64,000 nt of DNA from Streptomyces sp. MMG1533 (GCF_001279775.1 NZ_LGDG01000242.1:28342-92341), one strand, 5' to 3'; positions 25,685 to 33,977 are shown, counted from the first letter of the stretch. The notes: a model not told the origin generated them from the letters alone. Numbers and translations: made by a program.

Positions 25685-25716
25685 GCGGCCCATGGCGAAC
25701 TCCGCGGACCCGCTGA

Positions 25717-25750
25717 TACGTTGATCGACATGTTCCTCCTCCTGGCATAG
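25717..25750 (+). promoter_or_regulatory. Six-codon leaderless leader peptide upstream of an MFS gene
   Basis: A -10-like TACGTT (25717-25722) is followed after seven bases by ATG TTC CTC CTC CTG GCA TAG (25730-25750), encoding MFLLLA. The spacing matches leaderless transcripts. About 95 bases of GC-rich sequence then lead to the MFS start. A Leu-rich minimal ORF in this position suggests ribosome-mediated attenuation. No clear -35 box is seen. Confidence 0.45.
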
Positions 25751-25844
25751 GGCACGCCCGAGCCCGCGACCGCACCCGGCAGCACGCCGTGGCCGTCGCG
25801 GCACTTCGGCGTCCCTTCCCTGCCTCCAGTAGAGGAACTTTGTC

Positions 25845-27053
25845 GTGTCCGCTGTCTCCCCGCGGCCCTCGTATGCCGCGGTACTCCGCATTCCCCATGC
25901 CCGGCGCACCTTCGCGGCCGCCCTCGCCGCCCGGCTGTCGTACGGCATGGTCCCGATCGCCGTGATGCTCTGCGTGACCCGGGCGACCGGGTCGTACGCC
26001 GTCGCCGGCGTCGTCATGGCCGTGTTCGGCGCCACGGGCGTCTTCTTGTCGCCCTACCGGGCGGCCCTCGTCGACCGTTACGGCCCGCGCCGCGCGCTGC
26101 TGCCGATGGCGCTGCTGTACGCGGGGCTGCTCTGCGCGCTGGCGGTGGCCTGTTGGCGTCCGGGCGCCTCCGGACTGCTGCTCGGCCTGATCGCCGCCGT
26201 CACGGGCGCCTGCGCGCCGCCGCTCGGCCCCACCATGCGCACGGTGTGGGGCGAACTCGCCGAGGACCGGCTCCTGCTGCAGCGCGCGTACAGCCTGGAC
26301 GGGGTCGCGGAGGAACTCCTCTACGTCACCGGCCCGTTGCTGGTCGGCGTGCTGGTCGGCTTCGCGTCGCCCGCGGTGGGCGTGGTGCTGGGCGCGCTGC
26401 TGATGGGGGTGGGGACGCCGGCGTTCGTCCTGTCACCGGCGGTCGGCGCGGTGCGCGGGAGCGGGCGTGTACGCAAGGGCCGACGGGCGCCGCTGACGCC
26501 GGGGCGGGAGTTGCTGCAGCCGATCGTCGTCGCGGGCGGTGTCGGTCTGTCCCTCAGCGCCGTCGACCTCCTCGTCGTCGCCTTCGCCGGGCAGCGGCAG
26601 CTCGGGGACGACACCGTGGCCTGGGTGCTCGCGGCGCTGTCGGCGGGCAGCGCCGTCGGTGGCCTGCTCAACGGTGCGGTGGACTGGCGTATGCCGGCCC
26701 GGGTCCGGCTTTCGTTCCTGGCGGCGGGCCTGGGCGTGACGCTCGGCGTCGCCGGTCTGGCGCCCGGCGTGGTCACCCTTGCGGGGGCCGCGGCCTGTGC
26801 GGGGCTGTTTGTCGCACCGGCCCTGACGACGGCTTATCTGATCGCCGACGAAGCCGCCCCGGCCGGGTTCCGTACGCAGTCGGGGGCGTGGGTCAACACG
26901 GCCTTCAACGCGGGGAGTTCGGCTGGGGCGGCGACGATGGGGGTGCTGGTGGAGCGACTTCCGCTGGGGGTGTGCTTCGTGGTGGCGGGCGGGGTGTCGG
27001 TGGGGGCGGCGGTGATCGCGGGAGTGCGCGCACCGGCGCCGGCGCGGGCGTAA
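25845..27053 (+). CDS. Major facilitator superfamily transporter
   Basis: A 402-residue transporter with 11-12 predicted helices and the loop 2-3 signature region ALVDRYGPRRALLPM. The overall resemblance is to small-molecule or drug exporters, although one helix near the N-terminus is weak. GTG 25845 is preceded by AGAGGAAC. It stands alone after meaB; the preceding short leader peptide may regulate it. The substrate is unknown. Confidence 0.85.
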   Translation: MSAVSPRPSYAAVLRIPHARRTFAAALAARLSYGMVPIAVMLCVTRATGSYAVAGVVMAVFGATGVFLSPYRAALVDRYGPRRALLPMALLYAGLLCALAVACWRPGASGLLLGLIAAVTGACAPPLGPTMRTVWGELAEDRLLLQRAYSLDGVAEELLYVTGPLLVGVLVGFASPAVGVVLGALLMGVGTPAFVLSPAVGAVRGSGRVRKGRRAPLTPGRELLQPIVVAGGVGLSLSAVDLLVVAFAGQRQLGDDTVAWVLAALSAGSAVGGLLNGAVDWRMPARVRLSFLAAGLGVTLGVAGLAPGVVTLAGAAACAGLFVAPALTTAYLIADEAAPAGFRTQSGAWVNTAFNAGSSAGAATMGVLVERLPLGVCFVVAGGVSVGAAVIAGVRAPAPARA

Positions 27054-27055
27054 TT

Positions 27056-27286
27056 GGGGGCTCCGCCCCCCAGACCCCCGGCCTTTGCCCACCTTGCCAC
27101 CCGTCCCGGTGGGGCGAGAGGCGGAGCCCGGGGGGGCACCTCCCGTCCGACCGAGTCGGCAGGGCGAGGGCCACTCCTGTCCGACCGAGTCGGGTGGTGG
27201 GTGGGCATAGGCCGGGGGTCCAGGGGGCGGAGCCTCCTGTGGCGGGTTGCAGGGGCGGCGCCCCTACCCCACGTCTACCCCACGTC
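27056..27286. repeat. REP-like composite element with 38-bp inverted arms
   Basis: The arms at 27056-27093 and 27200-27237 are reverse complements at 34 of 38 positions; each contains a GGGGGCTCCGCCCCC-type palindrome. Between them, GTCCGACCGAGTCGG occurs twice (27145-27159 and 27179-27193), itself a small hairpin. Outside the right arm come a perfect dyad AGGGGCGGCGCCCCT (27251-27265) and two copies of TACCCCACGTC (27265-27286). The element fills the gap between convergent genes and probably works as a strong double-sided terminator. It resembles dispersed Streptomyces intergenic repeats. Confidence 0.65.
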
Positions 27287-27920
27287 AGTCGTCGTCGACG
27301 TCGTCACCGGCGTCATCAGCATCGTCCGCGTCGTCCGCCCGGTCCGCCGTGACCTTGCCGGTCTTCAGGCCGACGTTCCAGTCCTGCTCGGCCTTGCCGG
27401 ACTTGTGCGTCTCCACCTCCCAGGCCTTCGAGGTGCCGTCCTCGTCCAGGTCCACCGATGTCACGGTGCCCTTGCCGGCCGCGGCGTCGGCCGCCTCCGC
27501 AGCCGTCACGGACGTCCCCTTCAGAGCGGCCCGCACCTCGGCGGTGTCGTCCTCGTGCTCGGTGTGGGAGCCGAGGACCTTGCCGGTGCCGGGGTCGATG
27601 CGCACGCTGTGCCAGGTGTTGCCGCTGCCGAGCACGTCGACGTCCCACACGACCGGCCCGGCGTCGTCCTGGTCGTCCAGGTCGGCGGAGACGGCGGTGC
27701 CCGGCGAGTGCCGCAGCGCGGAGGCGATGGCCTCGGCGGCCGTCACGTCACCGGACACGCGTGCCGTGCCGTCGTCCTGGACACCGCTCCCGTTCACCTG
27801 GACGTCCGTCTGCCGCGCCGTCCCCTCGTCGCCGTCCCCCGTCACCGCGAGAGCCGTGGCCGTACCGCCCCCGACCAGAGCGGCGGCCGTAACGGCGGCG
27901 ATCACGATGTTGCGCTTCAT
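27285..27920 (-). CDS. Secreted PepSY-domain protein
   Basis: A 211-residue protein with a signal peptide (MKRNIVIAAVTAAALVGGGTA) and two PepSY-like repeats, about 58-120 (AAEAIASALRHSPGTAV, then VRIDPGTGKVLG) and 135-190 (AAEAADAAAGKGTV, then NVGLKTGKVT). It ends in a very acidic Asp/Ala tail. PepSY domains usually modulate extracellular proteases or pair with sensor kinases. Here the gene is divergent from an OmpR/EnvZ-type pair, and this protein is likely both its target and its periplasmic-side partner. Confidence 0.87.
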   Translation of the reverse strand: MKRNIVIAAVTAAALVGGGTATALAVTGDGDEGTARQTDVQVNGSGVQDDGTARVSGDVTAAEAIASALRHSPGTAVSADLDDQDDAGPVVWDVDVLGSGNTWHSVRIDPGTGKVLGSHTEHEDDTAEVRAALKGTSVTAAEAADAAAGKGTVTSVDLDEDGTSKAWEVETHKSGKAEQDWNVGLKTGKVTADRADDADDADDAGDDVDDD

Positions 27921-28006
27921 GGGGTTACCTCCGGAATCATGCTGATTCAGTCGCTTCGTTTCGCTTTCGACGTCAACCAACATGGCCGATCGACGCTGAG
28001 AGGAAC

Positions 28007-28053
28007 CTGAAGCCCCCTGAAGAGATCTTCAGCTCGGCTTTGCCAAGCTGAAG
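28007..28053. promoter_or_regulatory. Cluster of CTGAAG direct and inverted repeats, regulator box
   Basis: CTGAAG occurs at 28007, 28017 and 28048, and its complement CTTCAG at 28027. The first two are ten bases apart, one helical turn, as expected for an OmpR-type dimer. CTGAAGA and TCTTCAG (28017-28032) also form a dyad. The cluster lies between the divergent PepSY gene and the response regulator gene and ends three bases before the regulator ATG. Confidence 0.6.
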
Positions 28054-28055
28054 TC

Positions 28056-28781
28056 ATGCGCCCACCCGTCACCCACCACCACCCTGCTCGAGACGCTTCG
28101 CGTCGCCCCTTTCGATTCTTGATCGTGGAGGACGAGAAGCGGCTGGCCCTGTCGCTCGCCAAGGGCCTGACGGCCGAGGGGTACGCCGTGGACGTGGTCC
28201 ACGACGGCCGGGAGGGTCTGCACCGGGCCACCGAGGGGACGTACGACCTCGTGATCCTGGACATCATGCTCCCCGGCCTCAACGGCTACCGCGTCTGCGC
28301 CGCCCTGCGCGCCGCGGGCCACGACGTGCCGATCCTGATGCTCACCGCCAAGGACGGCGAGTACGACGAGGCGGAGGGCCTCGACACGGGTGCCGACGAC
28401 TACCTGACCAAGCCGTTCTCGTACGTCGTCCTCGTCGCCCGGATCAAGGCCCTGCTGCGGCGCCGCGCGCAGGGCGGCGGGGCCTCGCCCGTGCAGGTGC
28501 ACGGCGACCTGAAGGTCGACACCGCCGCCCGCCGCGTCTTCCTCGCGGACGACGAGATCGCGCTGACCGCCAAGGAGTTCGCGGTCCTGGAGCAGCTCGT
28601 GGTGCGGGCCGGCGAGGTGGTGTCCAAGTCCGAGATCCTGGAGCACGTCTGGGACTTCGCGTACGACGGCGACCCGAACATCGTCGAGGTGTACATCAGC
28701 GCCCTGCGCCGCAAGCTGCGCGCCGAGCTCATCCGGACGGTCCGCGGCGCCGGCTACCGGCTGGAGGCGGAGCAGCGATGA
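28056..28781 (+). CDS. OmpR-family response regulator
   Basis: A 241-residue regulator with a receiver domain whose acidic pocket lies in VEDEKR and whose phosphoacceptor is Asp69 (DLVILDIMLPG). The signalling Lys lies in DDYLTKPFSY. A winged-helix effector domain follows (FAVLEQLVVRAGEVVSK, then IVEVYISALRRKL). The usual start of this family falls near residue 20, so the annotated ATG, which lacks a ribosome site, may be too early; a start around 28118 is possible. It probably controls the divergent PepSY gene through the CTGAAG boxes. Confidence 0.88.
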   Translation: MRPPVTHHHPARDASRRPFRFLIVEDEKRLALSLAKGLTAEGYAVDVVHDGREGLHRATEGTYDLVILDIMLPGLNGYRVCAALRAAGHDVPILMLTAKDGEYDEAEGLDTGADDYLTKPFSYVVLVARIKALLRRRAQGGGASPVQVHGDLKVDTAARRVFLADDEIALTAKEFAVLEQLVVRAGEVVSKSEILEHVWDFAYDGDPNIVEVYISALRRKLRAELIRTVRGAGYRLEAEQR

Positions 28782-30199
28782 GACGGCTCTTCGGTTCCGT
28801 ACGGTCCCGGGCGACGCTCGCCGCCACCCTCGTCGTCGCGGTGGCGCTGGTCGCGGCCGGGACCGCCGTACTGCTGTCCCTGCGGTCCAACCTGATCGGG
28901 CAGGCCGGGACGGAGGCGGAGCGTTCCGCGCGGACGGTGGCCGCCGACCTCTCCGGCGGGAAGACCTACGAGCAACTGTCCCTGGACGACGACGACCGGC
29001 CCGTCCAGGTCGTCGACGAGAAGGGCACGCTCGTCGCCGCGAGCGAGGACCTGGAGCGGATCAGCGGCACGGGAACCGGCGCCGTGCGCCCACAGGCATC
29101 CACGCCCACCGACGGCACCGGCGACGAGGACGCCGACGAGGACGCGGACGACGACTCCTCCCTCGAACCCGGCGAGATCGACGAGAAGACCGTCTTCACC
29201 AACGGCTCCGCGACGATCGACCAGCACAGTGCCGACTACCGCTTCGCCGCCGTCCAGTTGGAGACCGACAAACTGGGTCTGCTCACCGTCTACGCCGGCG
29301 CCCCCCTGTCCGCCGAGCAGAGCGCCGTGGGCACCGCGACGACCGTCATGCTGATCGGCTTCCCACTGCTGCTCGCCGTCGTCGCGGGCGTGACCTGGCT
29401 GGTCACCCGGCGTGCGCTGCGCCCGGTGGAGGGCATCCGCAGCGAGATGGCCGCGATCACCGCCTCGGAGGACCTCGCCCGCCGGGTCCCGGTGCCGGAC
29501 ACGCACGACGAGGTGGCCCGGCTCGCCCGCACCACGAACGAGACGCTGGTCGCCCTGGAGACCTCCGTGGAACGCCAGCGCCGCTTCGTCGCCGACGCCT
29601 CGCACGAGCTGCGCAGCCCGATCGCGTCCTTGCGCACCCAGCTCGAAGTGGGCGCCGCGCACCCCGAGTTGCTGGACGTGGCAGGGGCGGTCGAGGACAC
29701 CGTACGACTTCAGCGCCTCGCCGCCGACCTGCTGCTGCTCGCCCGGCTGGACGCGGGGGAGCGGCCCGCCGCCGCCGCTCGGCTGGACCTGGCCGCGCTG
29801 GCGCGGGAGGAAGCCGCGGGGCGGGCGGGCGTGGGCGTGGAGGCGCCGGATGCGGTGGAAGTGGCCGGGTCGCGGGGGCAGTTGGAGCGGGTGCTCACCA
29901 ACCTGCTGGACAACGCGGCGCGGCACGCCCGCTCGGCGGTCACGGTGACCGTGCGGCGGGAGGGGGAGTGGGCCGTGGCCGGGGTCGCCGACGACGGGAA
30001 CGGAGTGCCCGAGGGTGACCGGGAGCGGATCTTCGAGCGGTTCGTACGGCTCGACGACGCCCGCAGCCGCGACGACGGCGGCGCCGGGCTCGGGCTCGCC
30101 ATCGCCCGGGACGTCGCCGTACGGCACGGCGGCACGCTCACGGTCCGGGACGCGCCGGCAGGCGGAGCCCTGTTCGAACTCCGCCTGCCGCTCGCCTAG
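28778..30199 (+). CDS. Sensor histidine kinase (EnvZ-like)
   Basis: A 473-residue kinase with a membrane helix at about 14-36 and an extracytoplasmic sensor to about 185 containing an acidic Asp/Glu run (DEDADEDADDDSS). A second helix (188-210) and a HAMP segment follow. HisKA has His276 in DASHELRSPI, and HATPase has N-box LLDNAARHA and G-boxes DDGNGVP and GAGLGLAIA. ATGA overlap couples it to the regulator gene. The acidic sensor region may bind cations or cationic peptides, which is inference. Confidence 0.9.
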   Translation: MRRLFGSVRSRATLAATLVVAVALVAAGTAVLLSLRSNLIGQAGTEAERSARTVAADLSGGKTYEQLSLDDDDRPVQVVDEKGTLVAASEDLERISGTGTGAVRPQASTPTDGTGDEDADEDADDDSSLEPGEIDEKTVFTNGSATIDQHSADYRFAAVQLETDKLGLLTVYAGAPLSAEQSAVGTATTVMLIGFPLLLAVVAGVTWLVTRRALRPVEGIRSEMAAITASEDLARRVPVPDTHDEVARLARTTNETLVALETSVERQRRFVADASHELRSPIASLRTQLEVGAAHPELLDVAGAVEDTVRLQRLAADLLLLARLDAGERPAAAARLDLAALAREEAAGRAGVGVEAPDAVEVAGSRGQLERVLTNLLDNAARHARSAVTVTVRREGEWAVAGVADDGNGVPEGDRERIFERFVRLDDARSRDDGGAGLGLAIARDVAVRHGGTLTVRDAPAGGALFELRLPLA

Positions 30200-30220
30200 A
30201 TGGCCGCCATCTCGATGGCC

Positions 30221-30241
30221 GGGGCCGGGGCCGGGGCCGGG
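30221..30241 (+). other. Potential G-quadruplex between convergent genes
   Basis: Four runs of three or four G, each separated by CC, form a perfect candidate for a two-base-loop quadruplex just after the kinase stop and before the 3' end of absC. On the plus-strand transcript it would sit in the 3' untranslated region. The alternative is simple GGGGCC slippage. Confidence 0.5.
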
Positions 30242-30272
30242 ACGGCCCGGGCTCGGATGCCCGACGTCCGGG

Positions 30273-30749
30273 TCACGGACGTCCGCGCTGCCCCCGCAGG
30301 TGCTCCGCGATGGGCTTCAGGGACTTGTCGAGTTCCACCAGGGCGTCGGGGGACAGCAGATCGATGAAGTGCCGCCGCACCGACGCCACATGATGTGGCG
30401 CGACCTTCTTCATCGTCTCCATGCCGTGCTCGGTGAGGACCGCGTACAGACCGCGACGGTCCGACTCGCAGTTCTCGCGCCGCACGAGGTCCGCGGTCTC
30501 CATGCGGGTGATCTGGTGGGAGAGGCGGCTCTTGGACTGGAGGGTGGCGGACGCGAGGTCGCTCATCCGCATCCGTACGCCCTCCGACTCGGAGAGATTG
30601 ACCAGGATCTCGTAGTCGTTCATTGTCAGGCCGAACGGCTGCAGGTCCCTTTCGAGCTGGTACGTCAACAGCCTGTTGACCTCCAGGTGGGTGCGCCAGG
30701 CGCACTGCTCCGCATCGGTCAGCCAGCGCGTGGCCGTCTCGGTCTCCAT
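30273..30749 (-). CDS. absC: AbsC, MarR-family regulator of antibiotic production
   Basis: A 158-residue winged-helix protein. The recognition region is MSDLASATLQSKSRLSHQITRME and the wing follows in ENCESDRRGLYAVLTEHG. Sequence, length and position (beside the PepSY/two-component genes) match S. coelicolor AbsC (SCO5405), a zinc-binding regulator that silences coelibactin genes and affects prodiginine synthesis under zinc limitation. The identification is from memory of order and sequence. A MarR-like dyad lies just upstream of its start. Confidence 0.85.
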   Translation of the reverse strand: METETATRWLTDAEQCAWRTHLEVNRLLTYQLERDLQPFGLTMNDYEILVNLSESEGVRMRMSDLASATLQSKSRLSHQITRMETADLVRRENCESDRRGLYAVLTEHGMETMKKVAPHHVASVRRHFIDLLSPDALVELDKSLKPIAEHLRGQRGRP

Positions 30750-30760
30750 GAATGAAGTCT

Positions 30761-30771
30761 ACCTAAAAGGT
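30761..30771. promoter_or_regulatory. Candidate AbsC operator
   Basis: ACCT and AGGT flank three A residues (30761-30771), 11 bases upstream of the absC ATG in an AT-rich patch. The size and placement suit MarR-family autoregulation, but the dyad is short. Confidence 0.4.
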
Positions 30772-30844
30772 TGAAAGGCGAACTAGTGAGGGTGGTGTGA
30801 CGACGGCGCGCACACGTTCGACGTCACACTCCGCAGACTACCGC

Positions 30845-31648
30845 TCACAGCCCGAAGCGACGCTGGAGGTCCCCCAGCTGTCCGGGAAGGCGCGGTGCGC
30901 CGGCTTGCTGTGCGGGACCTGTGGGAGCCCCGCCGCCACCGGGCACCCCGGCCTGCTGCGGAACCATCCCCGTGGCCTGCTCCGCCATCAGCGCCTCCGA
31001 CGACTGGAGCAGGACCGTGCCGGCCCCGACGAACTCGAACTGGTGCTCCTCCCCGGAGGCCCCGCCGAGGCCCGTCATCGCACGTAGACCGCCCATCAGG
31101 CCGGTCATGTACCCGTGGTCGTAGTGATGACACGGAGAGGGGCAGTCGGCCCAGCCGACGAGCGCCTGCGGGTCCACCCGGATCGGGGGTTCCATGAACA
31201 CCACCGGACCGTTAGAGGCCGCCACGAACTTTCCGGTTCCGATGAGTGTCAGGAAACCCGGCACGATTGATTGCTTGAGGGCGAGACTTGGCTGAAAAGC
31301 GAGCAAGTTGCCCGAGCGAATGGTCAGGTTGCCGTTCTCCAGGTCGTAGGAGTTCACGTCGAAGGCCCGGTCGGCGAGGAGCATCTTGCCCGAGCCCTCC
31401 GCCACGACCCAGTCGCTCGCGTGCAGAGGCGAATGGAAGGACGTACGGACAAGTCGGTCCAGCCGGCCGTGTCCGATGCCGTTGAACTCCATCGAGCCGT
31501 AGTAGGCGATCATCTTCCCCTTCTGCAGGAACCACTGGCTCCCCTTGAGCTCCACGCAGAAGGTGTAGTTGTTGACGTTGTCGTCGGACGGCAGCGTCAT
31601 CGGGTCGTAGACCGTCGGGCCGCCGCCCGGAGCCCCGTACATGCTCAC
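30845..31648 (-). CDS. AIM24-family protein, third gene of the triplet
   Basis: A 267-residue protein with an AIM24/TspB-like beta-fold core (about 25-215), seen in LKGSQWFLQKGKMIAYYGSMEF and SDWVVAEGSGKMLLADRAFDV. The Gly/Pro/Gln-rich tail is about 45 residues long and not present in its two paralogues. It starts at GTG, overlapping the previous stop as GTGA, with GAGGAG upstream. Bacterial AIM24 proteins have no firm function; their mitochondrial relatives organise inner-membrane complexes. Confidence 0.87.
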   Translation of the reverse strand: MSMYGAPGGGPTVYDPMTLPSDDNVNNYTFCVELKGSQWFLQKGKMIAYYGSMEFNGIGHGRLDRLVRTSFHSPLHASDWVVAEGSGKMLLADRAFDVNSYDLENGNLTIRSGNLLAFQPSLALKQSIVPGFLTLIGTGKFVAASNGPVVFMEPPIRVDPQALVGWADCPSPCHHYDHGYMTGLMGGLRAMTGLGGASGEEHQFEFVGAGTVLLQSSEALMAEQATGMVPQQAGVPGGGGAPTGPAQQAGAPRLPGQLGDLQRRFGL

Positions 31649-32295
31649 AGCTTCTCCTCCGAGGCCTGGACGTACACCGCGCCGTTGCCGCTGAGCTCCA
31701 GTTGGAACGCCTCTCCGGAACCGCGGCCCACCATGTCCCGCCAGCCCAGCGCGGTGGACAGCTTGTTGCGTACGTCGCCGTGGTGGGCGACGTACGCCTG
31801 CGGGTCGACATGGACCGGGCGCTGCGGGGTGATCGGGACCTCGATGACCCCGCCGTGCGCCATGACCGCCACCGAGCCGTGCCCGCGGAGGGTGGTCGTG
31901 AACAGCCCCTGGCCGGTGACCTGGCCGCGGACCATGCCCATGACGCCGCCCTGGGAGCCCATGAACATCGTGCCCTGCTCCAGCGTGCCCTCGAAGGCGA
32001 GCAGCCGGTCCGCTTCCACGAACAGGGTGTCGCCGGTGAGGTTGATGACCTGGACGTGGTGGCCGCCGTGCCCGAACAGCACGGTGCCGCTGCCCTCGAC
32101 GGACATCAGGGGGGCGGCCTCGCCCGCCGCCCGGCGGCCGATCATCGACATGACCCCGCCCTGGCCGCCCTGCATGTTGGGCGTGAAGGACACCTCGCCC
32201 TTGTAGGCGAGCATCGCCCCGCGCTGACTGAACAGCCGCTGCCCGGGCAGCACGGTCGCCTCGACCATCTTCGAGTTGATCTCAACGAAGGCCAT
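31645..32295 (-). CDS. AIM24-family protein, second gene of the triplet
   Basis: A 216-residue beta-rich protein of the AIM24 family. Signature segments are GQRLFSQRGAMLAYKGEVSF near the start and the repeated Gly-rich strands SVEGSGTVLFGHGG and LFTTTLRGHGSVAVMAHGG. ATG 32295 was preferred to 32304 because the run GGGGG then has a usable distance. The gap to the upstream gene is one base, so the three genes form a tight operon. Confidence 0.87.
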   Translation of the reverse strand: MAFVEINSKMVEATVLPGQRLFSQRGAMLAYKGEVSFTPNMQGGQGGVMSMIGRRAAGEAAPLMSVEGSGTVLFGHGGHHVQVINLTGDTLFVEADRLLAFEGTLEQGTMFMGSQGGVMGMVRGQVTGQGLFTTTLRGHGSVAVMAHGGVIEVPITPQRPVHVDPQAYVAHHGDVRNKLSTALGWRDMVGRGSGEAFQLELSGNGAVYVQASEEKL

Positions 32296-32296
32296 G

Positions 32297-32929
32297 TCAC
32301 ACATCCCCCGCGATCGTGTTCCGCTCGCTCGGCTGGACGTAGACCAGGCCGTCGCCCTCGAAGCGGATCTGGAAGGCCTCGCCGCCGCCCTCGCCCATGA
32401 ACGTGCGGAACGTCACACCGGACTGGAAGGACTGCTGGAGGTTTCCCTGGTGCGCGATGTAGGCGCCCGGGTCGACGGTCAGCGGGTACTGCGCGCTGAC
32501 CCGCAGCACGACCGCCGGCCCGTCCGACATGATCGCGGCCTGACCGTGGCCCTCGATCGTCGTCGTGAACAGTCCGTTGCCCTGTGTGGCCCCGCGCATG
32601 CCCGTGAACGACGTGCCGGTCCGCAGGCCCGAGTCGGTCGCGAGCAGATTGCTCGACTCCACGTACAGCTTGTCGCCCTGGAGGGCGACGAGGTTGATTT
32701 CCGAGGCCCGGTCCGCGAACCAGCACGTCCCGTGCCCCTTCACCTCCATCAGTGTCATCTGCTCGCCGGTGATCCGCCGGGTCACCATTCCCCGGATGCC
32801 CTCACCGCCGCCGCTGAGCTTCTTGAAGTCCATCTGTCCGTCGTACGCGACCATCGAGCCGTTCTTCGCCTTCACGGCGTCCCCGGTCATGTCGACGGCC
32901 AGCACCTTGCTGCCTTGAAGTCGGAACAT
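32297..32929 (-). CDS. AIM24-family protein, first gene of the triplet
   Basis: A 210-residue AIM24-family protein starting MFRLQGSKVLAVDMTGDAV. It has the same alternating strand pattern as the next gene (KNGSMVAYDGQMDF, VKGHGTCWFADRASEI, FTTTIEGHGQAAIMSDG). No good ribosome site is seen before the ATG, and a GTG two codons earlier is an alternative. As the promoter-proximal member it probably sets expression of all three paralogues. Confidence 0.85.
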   Translation of the reverse strand: MFRLQGSKVLAVDMTGDAVKAKNGSMVAYDGQMDFKKLSGGGEGIRGMVTRRITGEQMTLMEVKGHGTCWFADRASEINLVALQGDKLYVESSNLLATDSGLRTGTSFTGMRGATQGNGLFTTTIEGHGQAAIMSDGPAVVLRVSAQYPLTVDPGAYIAHQGNLQQSFQSGVTFRTFMGEGGGEAFQIRFEGDGLVYVQPSERNTIAGDV

Positions 32930-33005
32930 CGCCACGCTGCGAAGGTAGCCGTCGGGAGCCTTTGCCAACAGAGCCTGAGGGTGGAGCGGGACCCTGATCG
33001 AACCC

Positions 33006-33194
33006 CTAAGGGCCCGCAAGGGTCCGGTCGCTCGCCCCAGGGAGTCGGATGACGGCCTTCCCCGCGGTCAGGTCGGCCGCGGACCGGGGCGGCACCGCGT
33101 CCTCCTCGTCGTCCCGCATCGGCCCCTGATCGACGAAGGCCGACGCGGTCCGCCGAGGTCCGGAGGCAGCACCACTCCGCCTCGGCAGGGTCAT
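33006..33194 (-). CDS. Possible small protein, function unknown
   Basis: A 62-codon frame in the 413-base gap between the AIM24 operon and the DUF3817 gene. The codons from the internal ATG at 33119 ([11 protein letters not shown], then [12 protein letters not shown]) have coding-like composition and an AGGGG ribosome site, giving a 37-residue alternative. No family is recognised. The rest of the gap (32930-33005 and 33195-33342) shows nothing distinctive. Confidence 0.3.
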   Translation of the reverse strand: MTLPRRSGAASGPRRTASAFVDQGPMRDDEEDAVPPRSAADLTAGKAVIRLPGASDRTLAGP

Positions 33195-33342
33195 GAAGAA
33201 TGCGAGCGGTACGCGCTCTCCCCGGCCGACGGCACCGGCTTCCACCCCCCGCCCGTGCGCCGCACAGTCGTTTGCCACAATGGGCGAACGTTTGTGCTCG
33301 CATTCACAAACCGTCCGACGTCTCTCCCACCGAAGGTGACCC

Positions 33343-33687
33343 GTGGACATCAAGACCGCCAGCGCCCTCCGCCGCCTCCGCCTGGTCTCGGCTCCCGAGG
33401 CGATCTCCTTCCTTCTTCTCCTCGTCTGCTCGGTGCTGAAGCGGACCACGGACTTCAACGCGGTCCCCGTGATGGGGATGATCCACGGCGTCCTCTTCGT
33501 CCTGTACGTGATCTTCTGGGCCGACGCCTGGAACCGTACGAAGTGGCCCCTGAAGACCGCCGCGCTCTACTTCGTCCTCTCCGTGCTGCCCACCGGCGGC
33601 TTCTTCGCCGAGCGCAAGCTCAGGCGCGAGGCCGAGGACGCGGTCATCGCCTCCCGGGCCCGCCAGGAAAAGGCCGTGAAGGCATGA
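33343..33687 (+). CDS. DUF3817 integral membrane protein
   Basis: A 114-residue protein with three predicted helices, starting at GTG. The conserved DUF3817 pattern is visible: [17 protein letters not shown], then [14 protein letters not shown] with the family His, then [20 protein letters not shown]. Function is unknown. A second copy is encoded at 40.8 kb. It overlaps the following gene in ATGA. Confidence 0.9.
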   Translation: MDIKTASALRRLRLVSAPEAISFLLLLVCSVLKRTTDFNAVPVMGMIHGVLFVLYVIFWADAWNRTKWPLKTAALYFVLSVLPTGGFFAERKLRREAEDAVIASRARQEKAVKA

Positions 33688-33977
33688 TCGTCGCCTTCTC
33701 CGTGACGCCGCTCGGCGTCGGCGAGGACGTGGGGGAGTACGTCGCCGACGCCGTCCGTGTGGTCCGGGAGTCGGGCCTGCCCCACCGCACCGACGCGATG
33801 TTCACGTCGATCGAGGGCGAGTGGGACGAGGTCATGGACGTCGTGAAGCGGGCGGTCGCGGCGGTGGAGCGGCGGGCGCCGCGGGTGTCACTGGTGCTCA
33901 AGGCGGACATCCGCCCCGGAGTGACGGACGGTCTCACCTCCAAGGTGGAGACGGTGGAGCGGTATCTCTCCGAGTAG
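33684..33977 (+). CDS. MTH1187/YkoF-type thiamine-binding protein
   Basis: A 97-residue single ferredoxin-like domain of the thiamine-binding or MTH1187 family, with [20 protein letters not shown] at the start and the [17 protein letters not shown] segment in the middle. Family members bind thiamine-like or hydroxymethylpyrimidine ligands in dimer clefts. Translational coupling to the DUF3817 gene suggests a shared task. A strong intrinsic terminator follows. Confidence 0.85.
   Translation: MIVAFSVTPLGVGEDVGEYVADAVRVVRESGLPHRTDAMFTSIEGEWDEVMDVVKRAVAAVERRAPRVSLVLKADIRPGVTDGLTSKVETVERYLSE

Noticed and set aside
24575..26035. Minus-strand frame of 486 codons opposite meaB
   Set aside because: High-GC shadow of meaB. 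The sense strand carries all GTPase motifs, whereas this frame is Arg/Gly/Pro noise.
33195..33458. Upstream extension of the small minus-strand frame to 150 codons
   Set aside because: It overlaps the well-supported DUF3817 start and is an Arg-rich shadow. Only the downstream 37-62 codons were kept, as a weak candidate.
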